A stretch of DNA of 64,000 nucleotides. Origin: G965116155 sp965116155. Lineage in GTDB: Bacteria > Bdellovibrionota > Bdellovibrionia > Bdellovibrionales > UBA1609. This document shows positions 9,135 to 18,505 of the stretch, in pieces. The DNA is taken from positions 1 to 64,000 of the forward strand of contig OZ220488.1 of the NCBI GenBank assembly GCA_965116155.1, read 5' to 3'. The stretch's first letter is position 1. Each line of letters opens with the position of its first letter. Below the pieces are notes generated by a model. The model was not told the DNA's origin. It did not search any database and worked only from the letters and a program-made list of their open reading frames with translations. The translations under genes were made by a program, and so were the position numbers.

Positions 9135-9219
9135 AACAAAGCCCTCCCCTGGTAACCTGCCGCTCCCATATTGTTATTGTACAAACTTCTAAACTAGAGG
9201 CTAGCACAATAAGAGGCAC

Positions 9220-10044
9220 TTGCGCCAAAGCCATGCTATGCTGGGCGTTATGAGCCAAGATACCAAAAAGACTCCCCCTAAGACCGAAAGTCCAGGGGCC
9301 TACTCCCTTAAAGCAGAGCCTAAGCTTGCGCCGCGCAAAAAGTTAGAGCGCCCGCATAAGGCTGCGGCATCCCAAGGGGCAGGAGCTTCGCTTTCGGCAA
9401 AGCCTCTTGCGCCCCAGGGGCAGACGGGATCTGGTGGGGGCCAAAAAACCTGGTACCAAGGAGATCCCAGCCAAGCCGCGCGCACCGATCTGGGGGATGA
9501 TTTACACACAGCCACAGCTGATGACTATGCGCATAATATTCTAGCCGAGGCGGTAGAGTTATTTAAAGCGGTTGCTCTGCATCCCATGGGGGTTAAAACC
9601 CTGCCCCCTACTAGCTGGGGAGCGGTATGGCTGTTGCAATTGGGGCTACCTATTGTGGTGGGGATTGTAGCAGGGGTATTGCTGTTAAGTTGGGAGCTTG
9701 CCTTGGGCTCCTTGGTGGATGCTTTAAGGTTTGCGGGAGCGAACTTGTGCTTAGCTGGAGCGAGCTACTATGTGTTGCCCATGTGGTTAAAAATGCAAAA
9801 AAACCGCCCTGCACTGCAGGATTTGTTTGTGTTTTTTGTTTTTGCTCAGGTGCCTTTTTTGGTGGCGTGGGCTTTTAGGCACCAGTTAGGCGCGGGTGGC
9901 AAACTGGTGGGCTTGCTGGTTGCCGCGGTGTTTTGGCTTAAAATCACGGGCAACTGTTTGGAGCTTTCTTCTCAAAAGCGCGTGGCTCTCATGCAGTATG
10001 CTTTCTTGTGCGTCGCAGTAGTGGCGTTTCTCATATTCATGTAG
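9220..10044 (+). CDS. Yip1-like multipass membrane protein
   Basis: Up to 274 residues. The first 100 or so are polar and disordered (Lys, Pro, Gly, Gln). The rest contains about five hydrophobic helices, arranged like a Yip1/YIP-family domain after an amphipathic entry segment (NILAEAVELFKAVALHPMG). The position 9220 start is a TTG with AAGAGG too close before it; in-frame ATGs at 9238 or 9250 (Met-Ser-Gln-Asp) may be the true start. Divergent from the SH3b/barrel gene. Its exact role is unknown. Confidence 0.6.
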   Translation: MRQSHAMLGVMSQDTKKTPPKTESPGAYSLKAEPKLAPRKKLERPHKAAASQGAGASLSAKPLAPQGQTGSGGGQKTWYQGDPSQAARTDLGDDLHTATADDYAHNILAEAVELFKAVALHPMGVKTLPPTSWGAVWLLQLGLPIVVGIVAGVLLLSWELALGSLVDALRFAGANLCLAGASYYVLPMWLKMQKNRPALQDLFVFFVFAQVPFLVAWAFRHQLGAGGKLVGLLVAAVFWLKITGNCLELSSQKRVALMQYAFLCVAVVAFLIFM

Positions 10045-10146
10045 TTAGCAGTAGAGTCTTAGCCGAAGTCTGCTTGATACTCGTAGGCTCCATGTCGTAA
10101 AAGGCCCATAGGAGCTTCAGTACAAGGTAGGCCCGCAAAGGTTCTT

Positions 10147-10692
10147 ATGCCACAGACACCAGACCCTCATCAGAGTGACCCCTACAACCGCTCGGGTTTT
10201 AGGGTGCTTATGTTCTCTATGGTTTTTAGTTTGGGCTTTTTTGCCTATATCTCTTTTGGTGTGCCGCCTATAGATCTGCAAGAGATCGACCCCGATCAAA
10301 GCACCGGCGCGCCCCCCTTGGCACAGCAGGTGGAAGATTACGCCACTCCATGGGTGGAGGTGGGTTTTATGCAAAAGTACGGGCAAAAAATCTACGCTGT
10401 AAACTGCGCCTCGTGCCATGGGCCTACAGGTTTAGGGGATGGAGCCGCAGGGGCTGCCTTGCCGGTTAAACCCCGCAGCTTGGTAGAGGGCCAATGGCAG
10501 CACGGTGGGAGCTCGGTGGAGCTGTTTAACACCATCACCAATGGCATTGCTGGCAGCACGATGGCCTCGTTTAAGCACTTAAAGCCCAAAGACCGCTGGG
10601 CACTGGTACAGATGATAAGGCAGCTAACCCAAAACAAAGTTCCTGATGATGCAAAGGCTTTGCAGGCGTTTGGACAAGGCACTCTAGAGTAA
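10147..10692 (+). CDS. membrane-anchored mono-haem cytochrome c
   Basis: 181 residues. One N-terminal transmembrane helix (about residues 18-38) anchors a periplasmic class I cytochrome c domain with CASCHGP as the haem-attachment site and a Met in GSTMASF as the likely axial ligand. It is the first gene of the oxidase operon (cytochrome c, sco, coxB, coxA, coxC, coxD, ctaB), so it probably feeds electrons to the CuA/cytochrome c subunit. AAAGG lies about 6 bases before the ATG. Confidence 0.85.
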   Translation: MPQTPDPHQSDPYNRSGFRVLMFSMVFSLGFFAYISFGVPPIDLQEIDPDQSTGAPPLAQQVEDYATPWVEVGFMQKYGQKIYAVNCASCHGPTGLGDGAAGAALPVKPRSLVEGQWQHGGSSVELFNTITNGIAGSTMASFKHLKPKDRWALVQMIRQLTQNKVPDDAKALQAFGQGTLE

Positions 10693-10704
10693 AAAAAGCG
10701 AGCA

Positions 10705-11592
10705 ATGCACGTGGCGAAATCTATGGCAGAGCAGAGCCGGTTAAACCCTAACAACACGTACAGGCTGTGGCTTGTGAGCGGTGCCGCGTGCGTATTAGTG
10801 TGGTACGCGTCTGCTCAGGCCTACACTCCCCCACAAAGCAGGCCCGTTACGCCGCAGGCTATAAAGGAGCAGCTGCAGGGGCTTGAGCCCAAGGCTTTTT
10901 TGGGGCAACAGCTCGCGCTGGAGTACCCCTTGGTAGGCGACACGGGGCAAGTGCACAAGTTAAGCGATTTTTGGCATGGCTCAAGGCCTTTGCTTTTGGC
11001 TATGGTGTACTACCGGTGCCCTAATTTGTGCAATTTTCAGCTTTCGGCCCTTTTTAAGTCACTGGCACAAACGGGACTCAAGGTGGGTGAGGACTACCAC
11101 TTTTTGGCAGTGTCGATCGACCCTAAAGAAGGCCCCGATCTGGCGCAGCAAAAAAAAACCAACTACCTAAAAGAGTTCTTTCCTCAAGAGACAAGCTCAG
11201 AGGGGGTGAGCTTTTTAACCGGCAGCCCTCCCGCCATAAAGTCTCTTGCTGATAGCTTGGGCTTTGAGTTTAGGTGGTCCGACAACCTGCAGCAGTACGT
11301 GCATGGCGCGGTGACCTATGTTTTGACACCCAGCGGCAAAGTGGCGCGTCAAATTTATGGCATTAATTTTGACCCTCAGCTTTTAAGGCTCTCTTTGGTA
11401 GAGGCTTCGCATGGACGCATTGCGCGCCTTGTAGACCGGCTACGTTTGTTTTGTTTTCAGTTTGACCCTGGTAGTAATCGTTATAGCCTTTACGCCTACA
11501 ACATTATGCGCGCAGGCAGCGTGCTGGTTTTATTTATGTTAGCTTTGTTTTTGGTGCCGCAGTGGTACCGCGATTTTAAGCGGCGGCGCTAA
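10705..11592 (+). CDS. sco: Sco1/SenC copper chaperone for oxidase assembly
   Basis: Sco proteins deliver copper to the CuA centre of cytochrome oxidase subunit II. The thioredoxin-like domain holds the CPNLC copper site (CxxxC) and the distal His in YVHGAVTY. An N-terminal hydrophobic segment (about residues 20-38) and an unusual second transmembrane segment near the C-terminus (MRAGSVLVLFMLALFLVP), followed by a basic tail, anchor it to the inner membrane. 295 residues, longer than minimal Sco because of the C-terminal helix. It precedes coxB by 39 bases, as expected for its job. Confidence 0.92.
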   Translation: MHVAKSMAEQSRLNPNNTYRLWLVSGAACVLVWYASAQAYTPPQSRPVTPQAIKEQLQGLEPKAFLGQQLALEYPLVGDTGQVHKLSDFWHGSRPLLLAMVYYRCPNLCNFQLSALFKSLAQTGLKVGEDYHFLAVSIDPKEGPDLAQQKKTNYLKEFFPQETSSEGVSFLTGSPPAIKSLADSLGFEFRWSDNLQQYVHGAVTYVLTPSGKVARQIYGINFDPQLLRLSLVEASHGRIARLVDRLRLFCFQFDPGSNRYSLYAYNIMRAGSVLVLFMLALFLVPQWYRDFKRRR

Positions 11593-11631
11593 GGCCCATA
11601 AGGTTAAAGTTAAAGAGGTTTTGGTTTTTTT

Positions 11632-12567
11632 GTGAGCACGACTTTACAACCCCTTTCGCAGGCTGTGCCACCTCAGGCTTCGAGTTTCGCTGCCCACTGG
11701 GACAGTTTGTACTATTTTTTGTTGTACGCCAGCTTGGTATCTTTTGCGGTGGTTGTGGGGGCGATGCTGTATTTTGCCATAGTTTATAAAAGGCGTGGCG
11801 CTAGAGATAAAACGCCCCATATTGCGCACAATGTGTTTTTGGAGTTTTTGTGGAGCTTTGTGCCGTTTTGTATTTTTTTGTTTGTATTTGTGTGGGGAGC
11901 TTGGCTTTATGATCATATGCGCCGCCCGCCTGCTGGGGCTTTGGAGGTGCATGCTTTTGCTCAAAAGTGGAACTGGGAGTTTAGGTACAAAAGTGGTCGC
12001 AAGAGTTTGGGGTCGCTTATTGTGCCACTTAACACCAACATAAAGCTCATTATGGCTTCGCGGGATGTGGTGCATAGTTTTTTTGTGCCCGCTTTTAGGG
12101 TAAAGCAAGACGTAGTGCCCGGGGCCTATACATCTGTTTGGTTTAAGGCTACAAAAAAGGGCACATTCCATTTGTACTGTGCAGAGTTTTGTGGAGATGG
12201 GCACTCACAGATGTTGGGCAAGGTAGAGGTGCTCAGCCAGGCTGACTACGACTATTGGCTGCTAAACGATCCTATGAAAGGCTTGTCGCCCTTAGAGGTG
12301 GGGCAAAAGCTGTTTAATGTGGCCTGTGTGGCCTGTCACTCAACGGGCACTAATAAGCTAGTGGGGCCAGGCTTGGCGGGTTTATGGGGTAAAAGGCGAA
12401 ACTTTACAGATGGCAGTAGTGCGGTAGCGGATGCCAATTATATAAGAGAGTCTCTGTTAAATCCTGGAGCCAAGGTGGTACAGGACTACCCCAATGCTAT
12501 GGTGCCGCAAGTTTTGGATGAGGACGAAATTTTAGCTTTAACAGAGTACATAAAAAGCCTTAAATAG
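11632..12567 (+). CDS. coxB: cytochrome c oxidase subunit II with fused cytochrome c (caa3 type)
   Basis: 311 residues. Two N-terminal transmembrane helices are followed by the periplasmic cupredoxin domain. The CuA ligands appear as a first His in VVHSFFVPAF and the cluster CAEFCGDGH with a Met shortly after. A C-terminal cytochrome c domain carries CVACH and a later Met (PNAMVPQ), which makes this a caa3-type subunit. The start is a GTG; AAAGAGG lies about 14 bases before it. It is followed by coxA at 32 bases. Confidence 0.95.
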   Translation: MSTTLQPLSQAVPPQASSFAAHWDSLYYFLLYASLVSFAVVVGAMLYFAIVYKRRGARDKTPHIAHNVFLEFLWSFVPFCIFLFVFVWGAWLYDHMRRPPAGALEVHAFAQKWNWEFRYKSGRKSLGSLIVPLNTNIKLIMASRDVVHSFFVPAFRVKQDVVPGAYTSVWFKATKKGTFHLYCAEFCGDGHSQMLGKVEVLSQADYDYWLLNDPMKGLSPLEVGQKLFNVACVACHSTGTNKLVGPGLAGLWGKRRNFTDGSSAVADANYIRESLLNPGAKVVQDYPNAMVPQVLDEDEILALTEYIKSLK

Positions 12568-12599
12568 TGTGACCAAAGGAAGCAAAACACCCTAATCCC

Positions 12600-14222
12600 A
12601 TGAGCAGCGCAAAACAACATACACAAAGTATTAATTACCTACAGCATGGCAAGGGTTTGTGGTCGTGGCTGAGCACTACGGACCATAAGCGTATTGGGAT
12701 TTTGTATATGCTGACGGTGATGTTTTATTTTTTTGTGGGGGGCTTATTTGCTTTGCTTATGCGTACGGAGCTGATGTTTGCTGGGCAGCAGCTTTTTCCG
12801 GCGGCTATGTACAACCAGGCCATGACATTCCATGGCGCGGTTATGGTGTTTATGGTGATTATTCCAGGTATACCGGCTTTTTTGGGCAACTTTATTTTGC
12901 CTCTGCATTTGGGGGCGAAGGATGTTGCTTTTCCTAAGGTGAACCTAGCGAGCTGGTACTGCTTGATTATAGGGTCTTTTATTGCGCTTTTCTCTTTGGC
13001 AAAAGGCGGGGCCGATACGGGGTGGACATTTTATACGCCGTATAGCGTGAGCTCACACGAGGGAGTGGTGTGGGTTGTAGCAGGGGCTTTTGTGATGGGG
13101 TTTTCGTCGATACTAACGGGGCTAAATTTTATCGTCACCACCCATAAGTTGCGTGCTAAGGGGATGGGCTTTTTTCAGATGCCGCTTTTTGTTTGGGGGC
13201 TTTACTCTACAGCAGTGATACAAATTTTAGCCACACCGGTGCTGGCGATTACTTTGCTGCTTTTAATTGCAGAGCGCACTTTAGGGATAGGCATTTTTGA
13301 TCCCGCCAAGGGTGGCGACCCTGTGTTGTTTCAGCATTTTTTTTGGTTTTACTCACACCCGGCGGTTTATATTATGATCTTGCCAGCAATGGGTATTATT
13401 AGTGAGCTGGTTACGGCTTTTTCTAAAAAGGTCATTTTTGGTTATAAGGCGATTGCTTTTTCTAGTATTGGTATTGCGGGGATTAGTTTTTTTGTTTGGG
13501 GACACCATCTTTATGTGAGTTCGCAGTCTGAGATTGCGACCTTGATTTTTCAAGGTCTTACCTTGGCTGTGGGAGTGCCCACGGCGATTAAGGTTTTTAA
13601 CTGGACCGCTACGCTTTATAAGGGATCGTTGTTGTTTCGTGCTCCGTTGCTTTTTGCTTTTGGGTTTTTGTTTTTGTTCACCATAGGGGGCGTTACGGGT
13701 GTGGTGCTGGCGCTAGCAGGTTTGGATGTGCATTTTCATGATACGTATTTTGTGGTGGCGCATTTTCACTATGTTATGGTGGGCGGCACCTTAATGGCTA
13801 TTATGGGGGGTATTTATTATTGGTTCCCCAAAATGTTTGGCCGCATGTACCACGAGCTGGGAGCGCAGATGAGTTTTGCGTTTATTTTTATTGGGTTTAA
13901 CTTGACGTTTTTTCCACAATTTATTTTGGGCTCCCAAGGTTTGCCTAGGCGGTACCATGACTACTTGCCGGCCTTTGAGTATTTGAACACCTTATCGACC
14001 TACGGCTCTTACACCATAGGAGTGGGTTTTTTGGTGGCCTTGGCGGTGATTGTGCAGGGTATTTTTTCGGGCCCCAAGGCCACGCAAAATCCGTGGGGCG
14101 CTACCACCTTAGAGTGGACCCATGCGGCTTCGCCCCCAGTGCATGAGAACTTCGACGCCGAGCCTACTATAAGCCACGGCCCCTACGATTACAGACACCA
14201 AAAGCCCGAGGGTGCAGTATGA
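12600..14222 (+). CDS. coxA: cytochrome c oxidase subunit I (A2-type haem-copper oxidase)
   Basis: Catalytic subunit reducing O2 to water and pumping protons; 540 residues with about 12 transmembrane helices. Visible ligands are the early His in MTFHGAVMVF, the His-Tyr site SHPAVY, the HH pair in WGHHLY, and HDTYFVVAHFHYVMVGG, which carries the binuclear-centre and haem a His. In place of the GHPEVY glutamate, it has FYSHPAVY, the YSHP signature of A2-type oxidases, where Tyr/Ser serve in the proton path. The stop overlaps the coxC start (ATGA). Confidence 0.96.
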   Translation: MSSAKQHTQSINYLQHGKGLWSWLSTTDHKRIGILYMLTVMFYFFVGGLFALLMRTELMFAGQQLFPAAMYNQAMTFHGAVMVFMVIIPGIPAFLGNFILPLHLGAKDVAFPKVNLASWYCLIIGSFIALFSLAKGGADTGWTFYTPYSVSSHEGVVWVVAGAFVMGFSSILTGLNFIVTTHKLRAKGMGFFQMPLFVWGLYSTAVIQILATPVLAITLLLLIAERTLGIGIFDPAKGGDPVLFQHFFWFYSHPAVYIMILPAMGIISELVTAFSKKVIFGYKAIAFSSIGIAGISFFVWGHHLYVSSQSEIATLIFQGLTLAVGVPTAIKVFNWTATLYKGSLLFRAPLLFAFGFLFLFTIGGVTGVVLALAGLDVHFHDTYFVVAHFHYVMVGGTLMAIMGGIYYWFPKMFGRMYHELGAQMSFAFIFIGFNLTFFPQFILGSQGLPRRYHDYLPAFEYLNTLSTYGSYTIGVGFLVALAVIVQGIFSGPKATQNPWGATTLEWTHAASPPVHENFDAEPTISHGPYDYRHQKPEGAV

Positions 14223-14938
14223 GCAGCACACAGCATGCGAGCGCTCAAGCGGCGCACCACTTTAATAGTCTTAGCCATCAGCACGAGAGCGGCAAGTTGG
14301 GGGTGTGGCTGTTTTTGGCCACTGAGATTTTGATGTTTGGTGGCTTGGTGGTGGGGTATATCATTATGAACGGCATTTATCCTAAAATGTTTGCCTTAGG
14401 AGCCGAGCAGCTAGATTGGCGTTTGGGGGCTCTGAATACGGTTTTGCTTTTAACGAGCTCGTTTACCATGGCAGCGGGTGTGCACAGCGCCCAAACAGGA
14501 GCCAATGCCAAGTGTGCCCGGTATTTGCTGGTTACTATTTTGTGTGGCTTGGGCTTTATGTGCGTAAAGTATTTTGAATATTCGGGCAAACTGCACCACG
14601 GTTTAGCGCCGGGGCATTATTTTGATTTAGAGGCGGTCCGAGCGTACTCTGCAACCTTAGCCGATAAAATGGCTCCCTTTACCCAAATGGCTGCAGACAC
14701 AGCGGGGGAGCGCTCGCCCCATATGGGGATGTATTTTGCTTTTTATTTTTGTATGACGGGCCTGCATGCTTTGCACGTGCTGGCAGGCTTGGGGCTTATT
14801 TTGTGGGTGTTTTTTAGGGCGCGCCGGGGCGAGTTTAGTGCCGACTACTACACCGGTGTGGAGGGGGTGGGGCTCTTTTGGCACCTGGTGGACTTGGTGT
14901 GGATATATTTGTTTCCGCTACTGTACTTAGTGGGTTAG
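14219..14938 (+). CDS. coxC: cytochrome c oxidase subunit III
   Basis: 239 residues with several transmembrane helices. The family's features are the GVWLFLATEILMFGGL helix, HSAQTG, MYFAFYFCMTGLHALHVLAGL and a closing EGVGLFWHLVDLVWI with conserved Trp-His. Subunit III stabilises the oxidase core and influences proton uptake. Start ATG overlaps the coxA stop by four bases (ATGA), so translation is coupled. Confidence 0.95.
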   Translation: MSSTQHASAQAAHHFNSLSHQHESGKLGVWLFLATEILMFGGLVVGYIIMNGIYPKMFALGAEQLDWRLGALNTVLLLTSSFTMAAGVHSAQTGANAKCARYLLVTILCGLGFMCVKYFEYSGKLHHGLAPGHYFDLEAVRAYSATLADKMAPFTQMAADTAGERSPHMGMYFAFYFCMTGLHALHVLAGLGLILWVFFRARRGEFSADYYTGVEGVGLFWHLVDLVWIYLFPLLYLVG

Positions 14939-14945
14939 GTGATTG

Positions 14946-15257
14946 ATGAGTGAGCATCACATTGTAAGTATTAAAACCTATGCGCAGGTTTTGGGTGTGC
15001 TATTTGTGCTGACTATGATCACGGTGCTGGTGGCGCGCCCCGTTACGGGGGTGGATTTTGGTTTTCTTAATACGGCTATTGCTATGCTGATTGCCAGTGT
15101 TAAAGCGGTGCTGGTGTTGGGGATTTTTATGCACCTTAAGTACGATGACAAAATTTATTGGGTTATTTTGGGTTCGAGTGTGTTTTTTTTGATACTGCTG
15201 TATTTTTTGAGCGTGGTGGATTTTTATACGCGTGTGCCTGAGGCGAATGTGCTGTGA
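14946..15257 (+). CDS. coxD: cytochrome c oxidase subunit IV
   Basis: A 103-residue protein with three transmembrane helices, typical of the bacterial subunit IV (CoxD/CyoD-like prokaryotic family). Key segments are LFVLTMITVLVARP, IAMLIASVKAVLVLGIFMHLKYD and the last hydrophobic helix. I choose the ATG at 14946 over the TTG one codon earlier. It lies 7 bases after coxC, and its TGA overlaps the ctaB start. Confidence 0.88.
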   Translation: MSEHHIVSIKTYAQVLGVLFVLTMITVLVARPVTGVDFGFLNTAIAMLIASVKAVLVLGIFMHLKYDDKIYWVILGSSVFFLILLYFLSVVDFYTRVPEANVL

Positions 15258-16132
15258 TGTCGGTTTTTTTAAGGCTAACCAAGCAGGGCATTGTGCTTTT
15301 TGTGCTTTACAGTGCTGCTGTGGGGTTTTTAATTGCTCTGACCCAGCCGCAGGCAATGGAGTGGTGGAGGCTGTGGGTTTTGCTTGCAGCGCTTTATGCT
15401 CTTAGCTGTGGGAGTTTTGCTTTAAATCAGGTGCAGGAGCGCGACCTAGACTCTGCCATGCTACGTACCAGCAAGAGGCCTGTTGTGGTGGGCGAGGTGC
15501 AGGCATGGCAGGCGTATGTTTTGGGCCTTGTATTGTGTGCTGTGGGCTTACTGGGGTTGTGGGTGCTAAGCCCCTGGTGCTGCGCACTGGGGGTTGCGAC
15601 TTTGTTGCTCTACAATGGGCTTTATACGTGGCTTAAACCCTTAAGTGCCTGGGCGGCGGTGGTGGGCGCTGTGCCAGGAGCGATGCCGGTTTTAATAGGC
15701 TATGCGGCTTTGCAGGCGCCTTTTACAGCAGAGGCGGGGTATTTGTTTTTGTTAATGTTTTTGTGGCAAATGCCGCATTTTTGGGCCTTGGCCATACATT
15801 ACAGGGGTGAGTACGCGGGGGCGGGGGTGCCGGTTCTGCCTAAAACCTATGGGGTTAAAAGCACAGCGCACTGCATAGGGCTGTATTTGTTTTGCTATTT
15901 GGCTCTGGTGTGTTTGGCGCCTCTGTTTGTTCCGGTGGGTTTTGCGCATATTATTATTAGTATGCCTTTGGTGTTTAAGGTGCTGTGGGAGTTTTTTAAA
16001 TTTTTTGCAGCCTGCAGCCGACCTTGTACGCCCAAATTTTGGCTGCCGTTTTTTATGTGGGTGAATTTGAGTTTTTTGCTTTTTCTTATGGCACCCGCTG
16101 TGGACAAGGTGCTGTTGTATAGTCTTTTATAA
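15257..16132 (+). CDS. ctaB: protohaem IX farnesyltransferase (haem o synthase)
   Basis: UbiA-family prenyltransferase that farnesylates haem b to haem o, the precursor of haem a for this oxidase. The aspartate-rich motif reads NQVQERDLDSAMLRTSKRP (family form Nx2-3DRx2Dx2M-RT-RP), and the second loop holds the HFWALAIHYRGEYAGAGVP segment. About 8-9 transmembrane helices. The ATG at 15257 overlaps the coxD stop; a GTG one codon upstream is an alternative. No haem a synthase (ctaA) is in the window. Confidence 0.93.
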   Translation: MSVFLRLTKQGIVLFVLYSAAVGFLIALTQPQAMEWWRLWVLLAALYALSCGSFALNQVQERDLDSAMLRTSKRPVVVGEVQAWQAYVLGLVLCAVGLLGLWVLSPWCCALGVATLLLYNGLYTWLKPLSAWAAVVGAVPGAMPVLIGYAALQAPFTAEAGYLFLLMFLWQMPHFWALAIHYRGEYAGAGVPVLPKTYGVKSTAHCIGLYLFCYLALVCLAPLFVPVGFAHIIISMPLVFKVLWEFFKFFAACSRPCTPKFWLPFFMWVNLSFLLFLMAPAVDKVLLYSLL

Positions 16133-16136
16133 AAAG

Positions 16137-16442
16137 ATGCTTCTTATTTATACCACCCTTGCGGATAAAACCTCGGCCCAAGTTTTAGTGCGCGGGCTTT
16201 TAGAGAAAAACCTGATTGCGTGTGCAAATATTTTGTCACCTGGCATAAGCCTCTATAAAGAGGGCACTAAAGTGATAGAAGCCTGCGAAACGGGGGTGTT
16301 TTTAAAAACTCTTCCTGCCAAAAAACCTGCCTTGCTAAAGGCGCTTAAACAGTGCCACCCTTATGATGTGCCTTGTATTTTGGAGCTTGAGAGCCAAAGC
16401 CTTAACGTTGCCTACACCAAGTGGTTACAAGAGCAGTTGTAA
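16137..16442 (+). CDS. cutA: CutA-family divalent-cation tolerance protein
   Basis: 101 residues, the usual size for the trimeric CutA fold. The pattern YTTLADKTSAQVLVRGLLEK followed by LIACANI, SLYKEG, and HPYDVPCI is diagnostic. The Trp-x-Gly-Lys-Ile-Glu segment normally seen between them is replaced by LYKEGTKVIE. Associated with copper tolerance in E. coli, though the biochemical role is unsettled. Its position after the copper-dependent oxidase genes is suggestive. The TAA overlaps the next gene's ATG (TAATG). Confidence 0.88.
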   Translation: MLLIYTTLADKTSAQVLVRGLLEKNLIACANILSPGISLYKEGTKVIEACETGVFLKTLPAKKPALLKALKQCHPYDVPCILELESQSLNVAYTKWLQEQL

Positions 16443-18496
16443 TGGGTTCTTCTATTAAGAATTTGCGTAACATTGGCATTATTGCCCATATAGATGCGGG
16501 CAAAACGACCACCACAGAGCGCATTTTGTACTATACAGGCAAGACCCACAAAATTGGCGAAGTGCATGACGGCAACACCACCATGGACTGGATGCCGCAG
16601 GAGCAGGAGCGCGGTATTACCATACAAAGTGCTGCGACCTCTATGAAGTGGGGCGAGTACTTTATTAATCTCATTGATACCCCAGGGCATGTGGATTTTA
16701 CTTTGGAGGTGGAGCGTAGTTTGCGCGTGCTAGATGGTGCGGTGTGTGTACTAGATGGTGTCAGTGGCGTTGAGCCTCAAACCGAACAGGTGTGGCTGCA
16801 GGCCGATCGTTACAAGGTGCCAAGGATTTGTTTTGTAAACAAGCTCGACCGCGTGGGGGCAAATTTTGAAAACTGCTTAAAAAGCTTGGCAAAAAAATTC
16901 CCTAATCTTACACCTGTGGCTTTGCAGCTGCCTATAGGAGAAGAGGGCCAGTTTGAGGGGGTGGTGGATCTATTAAAAAAGCGGGCTCTTTATTTTGAAG
17001 GCCCTCTTGGAGACAAGGTTATACAAAAGCCCATACCTGCAGCTATGGAGCCAAAAGCGGCTGAGTTTCGTCAGGGGCTGTTGGAGTTTTTGTCTTTGCA
17101 AGACGACGGCTTTATGCAGCAGTACTTAGAAGACCAAGTGGATATTGCGCGTGCACAAGAGCTATTGCGCGAGCAGGTTTTGCGCTTGCGCTGCGTGCCT
17201 GTACTGTGTGGGGCGGCGTTTAAAAACAAGGGCGTGCAAACCTTGCTGGATGCGGTGGTGGACTATTTGCCTAGTCCTTTGGATCGCAGTGTGTCTGGCG
17301 TGCAAAGCAAAACCCAAGCTCCTCAGGTGTGCAAGGTGGACCCCAAAGCGCCGCCCGTGGCCTTGGTGTTTAAAGTAGCAAAAGACTCGTTTGCTAATGC
17401 TTTAAGTTATGTGCGTGTGTATTCGGGCTGTATTAAAACGGGGGACAAACTTTATAACCCTAGATTAAAGCAAACAGAAATCGCAGCGCGCTTGGTGCGT
17501 ATGCATGCGAGCGCGCGTGTGGAGCTAAAGTCCATTAGCGCCGGGGAGATTGGCGCTATAGTGGGGCTCAAGCACAGTGTTACGGGCGATACTCTGTGCT
17601 TGCCGCATAAGGCGGTGGTTTTAGAGAGTCTCACATTGCCAGAGCCGGTGATTAGTGTGGCTTTAGAGCCTAGGAGCGAGGCAGAAAAACCCAAACTCCT
17701 GGCGGCGTTGGATGAGCTTACTAAGCAAGACCCTTCGTGCAGGGTGAAAGAAGACCAAGAAACAGGGCAGAGCTTGCTTGCGGGTATGGGCGAGTTGCAT
17801 TTAGAGGTGCTGGTTCAAAGGCTGCTCCGTGAGTACAAGTTAGGTGTTAGCGTAGGTAGTCCTCAAGTGGCCTATAGGGAGGCTCTAGAGCGCGGGGCCG
17901 TGGGTGAGGGCGAGTGCTCTGAGAGTATAGGCAGTAAAGCATCCAGCAAATCCAATAAAGAGAGCGCATTACGCTTGCGGCTAGAGCTTAAAGCCACAGC
18001 GCAGTCGGCTAATAGTTATCACTGTCCAAAGGAGCTGTGGGGCGACTTGCCCAATAGAGAAGAAATAGGACAAAAGCTAGAGCGCGCGCTGCTAGATTTT
18101 ATGCAAGCTGGCCCCTTGATGGGTTATCCTATGATGGGTGTGGGAGTGCACATTTTAGAGGCGCGCCCTAGAGCGCTGCGGCCAGAGGATATTGCGGCCA
18201 ACATGGCTGTAATAGCGGGCGTTAAGGCTCTGCGCGAGGCTCTTAAGAAAAGCCAGTGCAAAGTTAGGGAGCCTTTTTTTAAACTTGAGGTCACGACGCC
18301 TGAGAACTTTGTGGGCCCAGTGGTAGGAGATATCAACAGGCGCCAGGGGCAGATTTTAGGTACCAAACCTCTAGGCGACAGGCATGTCATTACCGCCCTT
18401 GCGCCTTTAAAGCAGTTATTCGGTTATGCTACGTTGCTGCGTTCTATAACCCAAGGCCGCGCCACCTTTAGCATGAACTTTCAGGAGTACCGGTAG
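16442..18496 (+). CDS. fusA: EF-G2-like translational GTPase
   Basis: 684 residues from the ATG that overlaps the cutA stop. Domain I has all G motifs: AHIDAGKTTTTE (G1), RGITI (G2), DTPGHVDF (G3), NKLD (G4) and CGAAF (G5). Domains II-V follow, closing with GYATLLRSITQGRATF. Domain IV lacks the QSGGRGQYG loop of canonical translocating EF-G. At the same place it has a Ser/Lys/Glu-rich stretch and a weakly conserved segment, as in mitochondrial EF-G2 and the second spirochaete/delta-type EF-G, which act with RRF in ribosome recycling. I therefore infer a paralogue; a canonical fusA is expected elsewhere. The symbol refers to the family. Confidence 0.8.
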   Translation: MGSSIKNLRNIGIIAHIDAGKTTTTERILYYTGKTHKIGEVHDGNTTMDWMPQEQERGITIQSAATSMKWGEYFINLIDTPGHVDFTLEVERSLRVLDGAVCVLDGVSGVEPQTEQVWLQADRYKVPRICFVNKLDRVGANFENCLKSLAKKFPNLTPVALQLPIGEEGQFEGVVDLLKKRALYFEGPLGDKVIQKPIPAAMEPKAAEFRQGLLEFLSLQDDGFMQQYLEDQVDIARAQELLREQVLRLRCVPVLCGAAFKNKGVQTLLDAVVDYLPSPLDRSVSGVQSKTQAPQVCKVDPKAPPVALVFKVAKDSFANALSYVRVYSGCIKTGDKLYNPRLKQTEIAARLVRMHASARVELKSISAGEIGAIVGLKHSVTGDTLCLPHKAVVLESLTLPEPVISVALEPRSEAEKPKLLAALDELTKQDPSCRVKEDQETGQSLLAGMGELHLEVLVQRLLREYKLGVSVGSPQVAYREALERGAVGEGECSESIGSKASSKSNKESALRLRLELKATAQSANSYHCPKELWGDLPNREEIGQKLERALLDFMQAGPLMGYPMMGVGVHILEARPRALRPEDIAANMAVIAGVKALREALKKSQCKVREPFFKLEVTTPENFVGPVVGDINRRQGQILGTKPLGDRHVITALAPLKQLFGYATLLRSITQGRATFSMNFQEYR

Positions 18497-18505
18497 AGTG
18501 TCATT

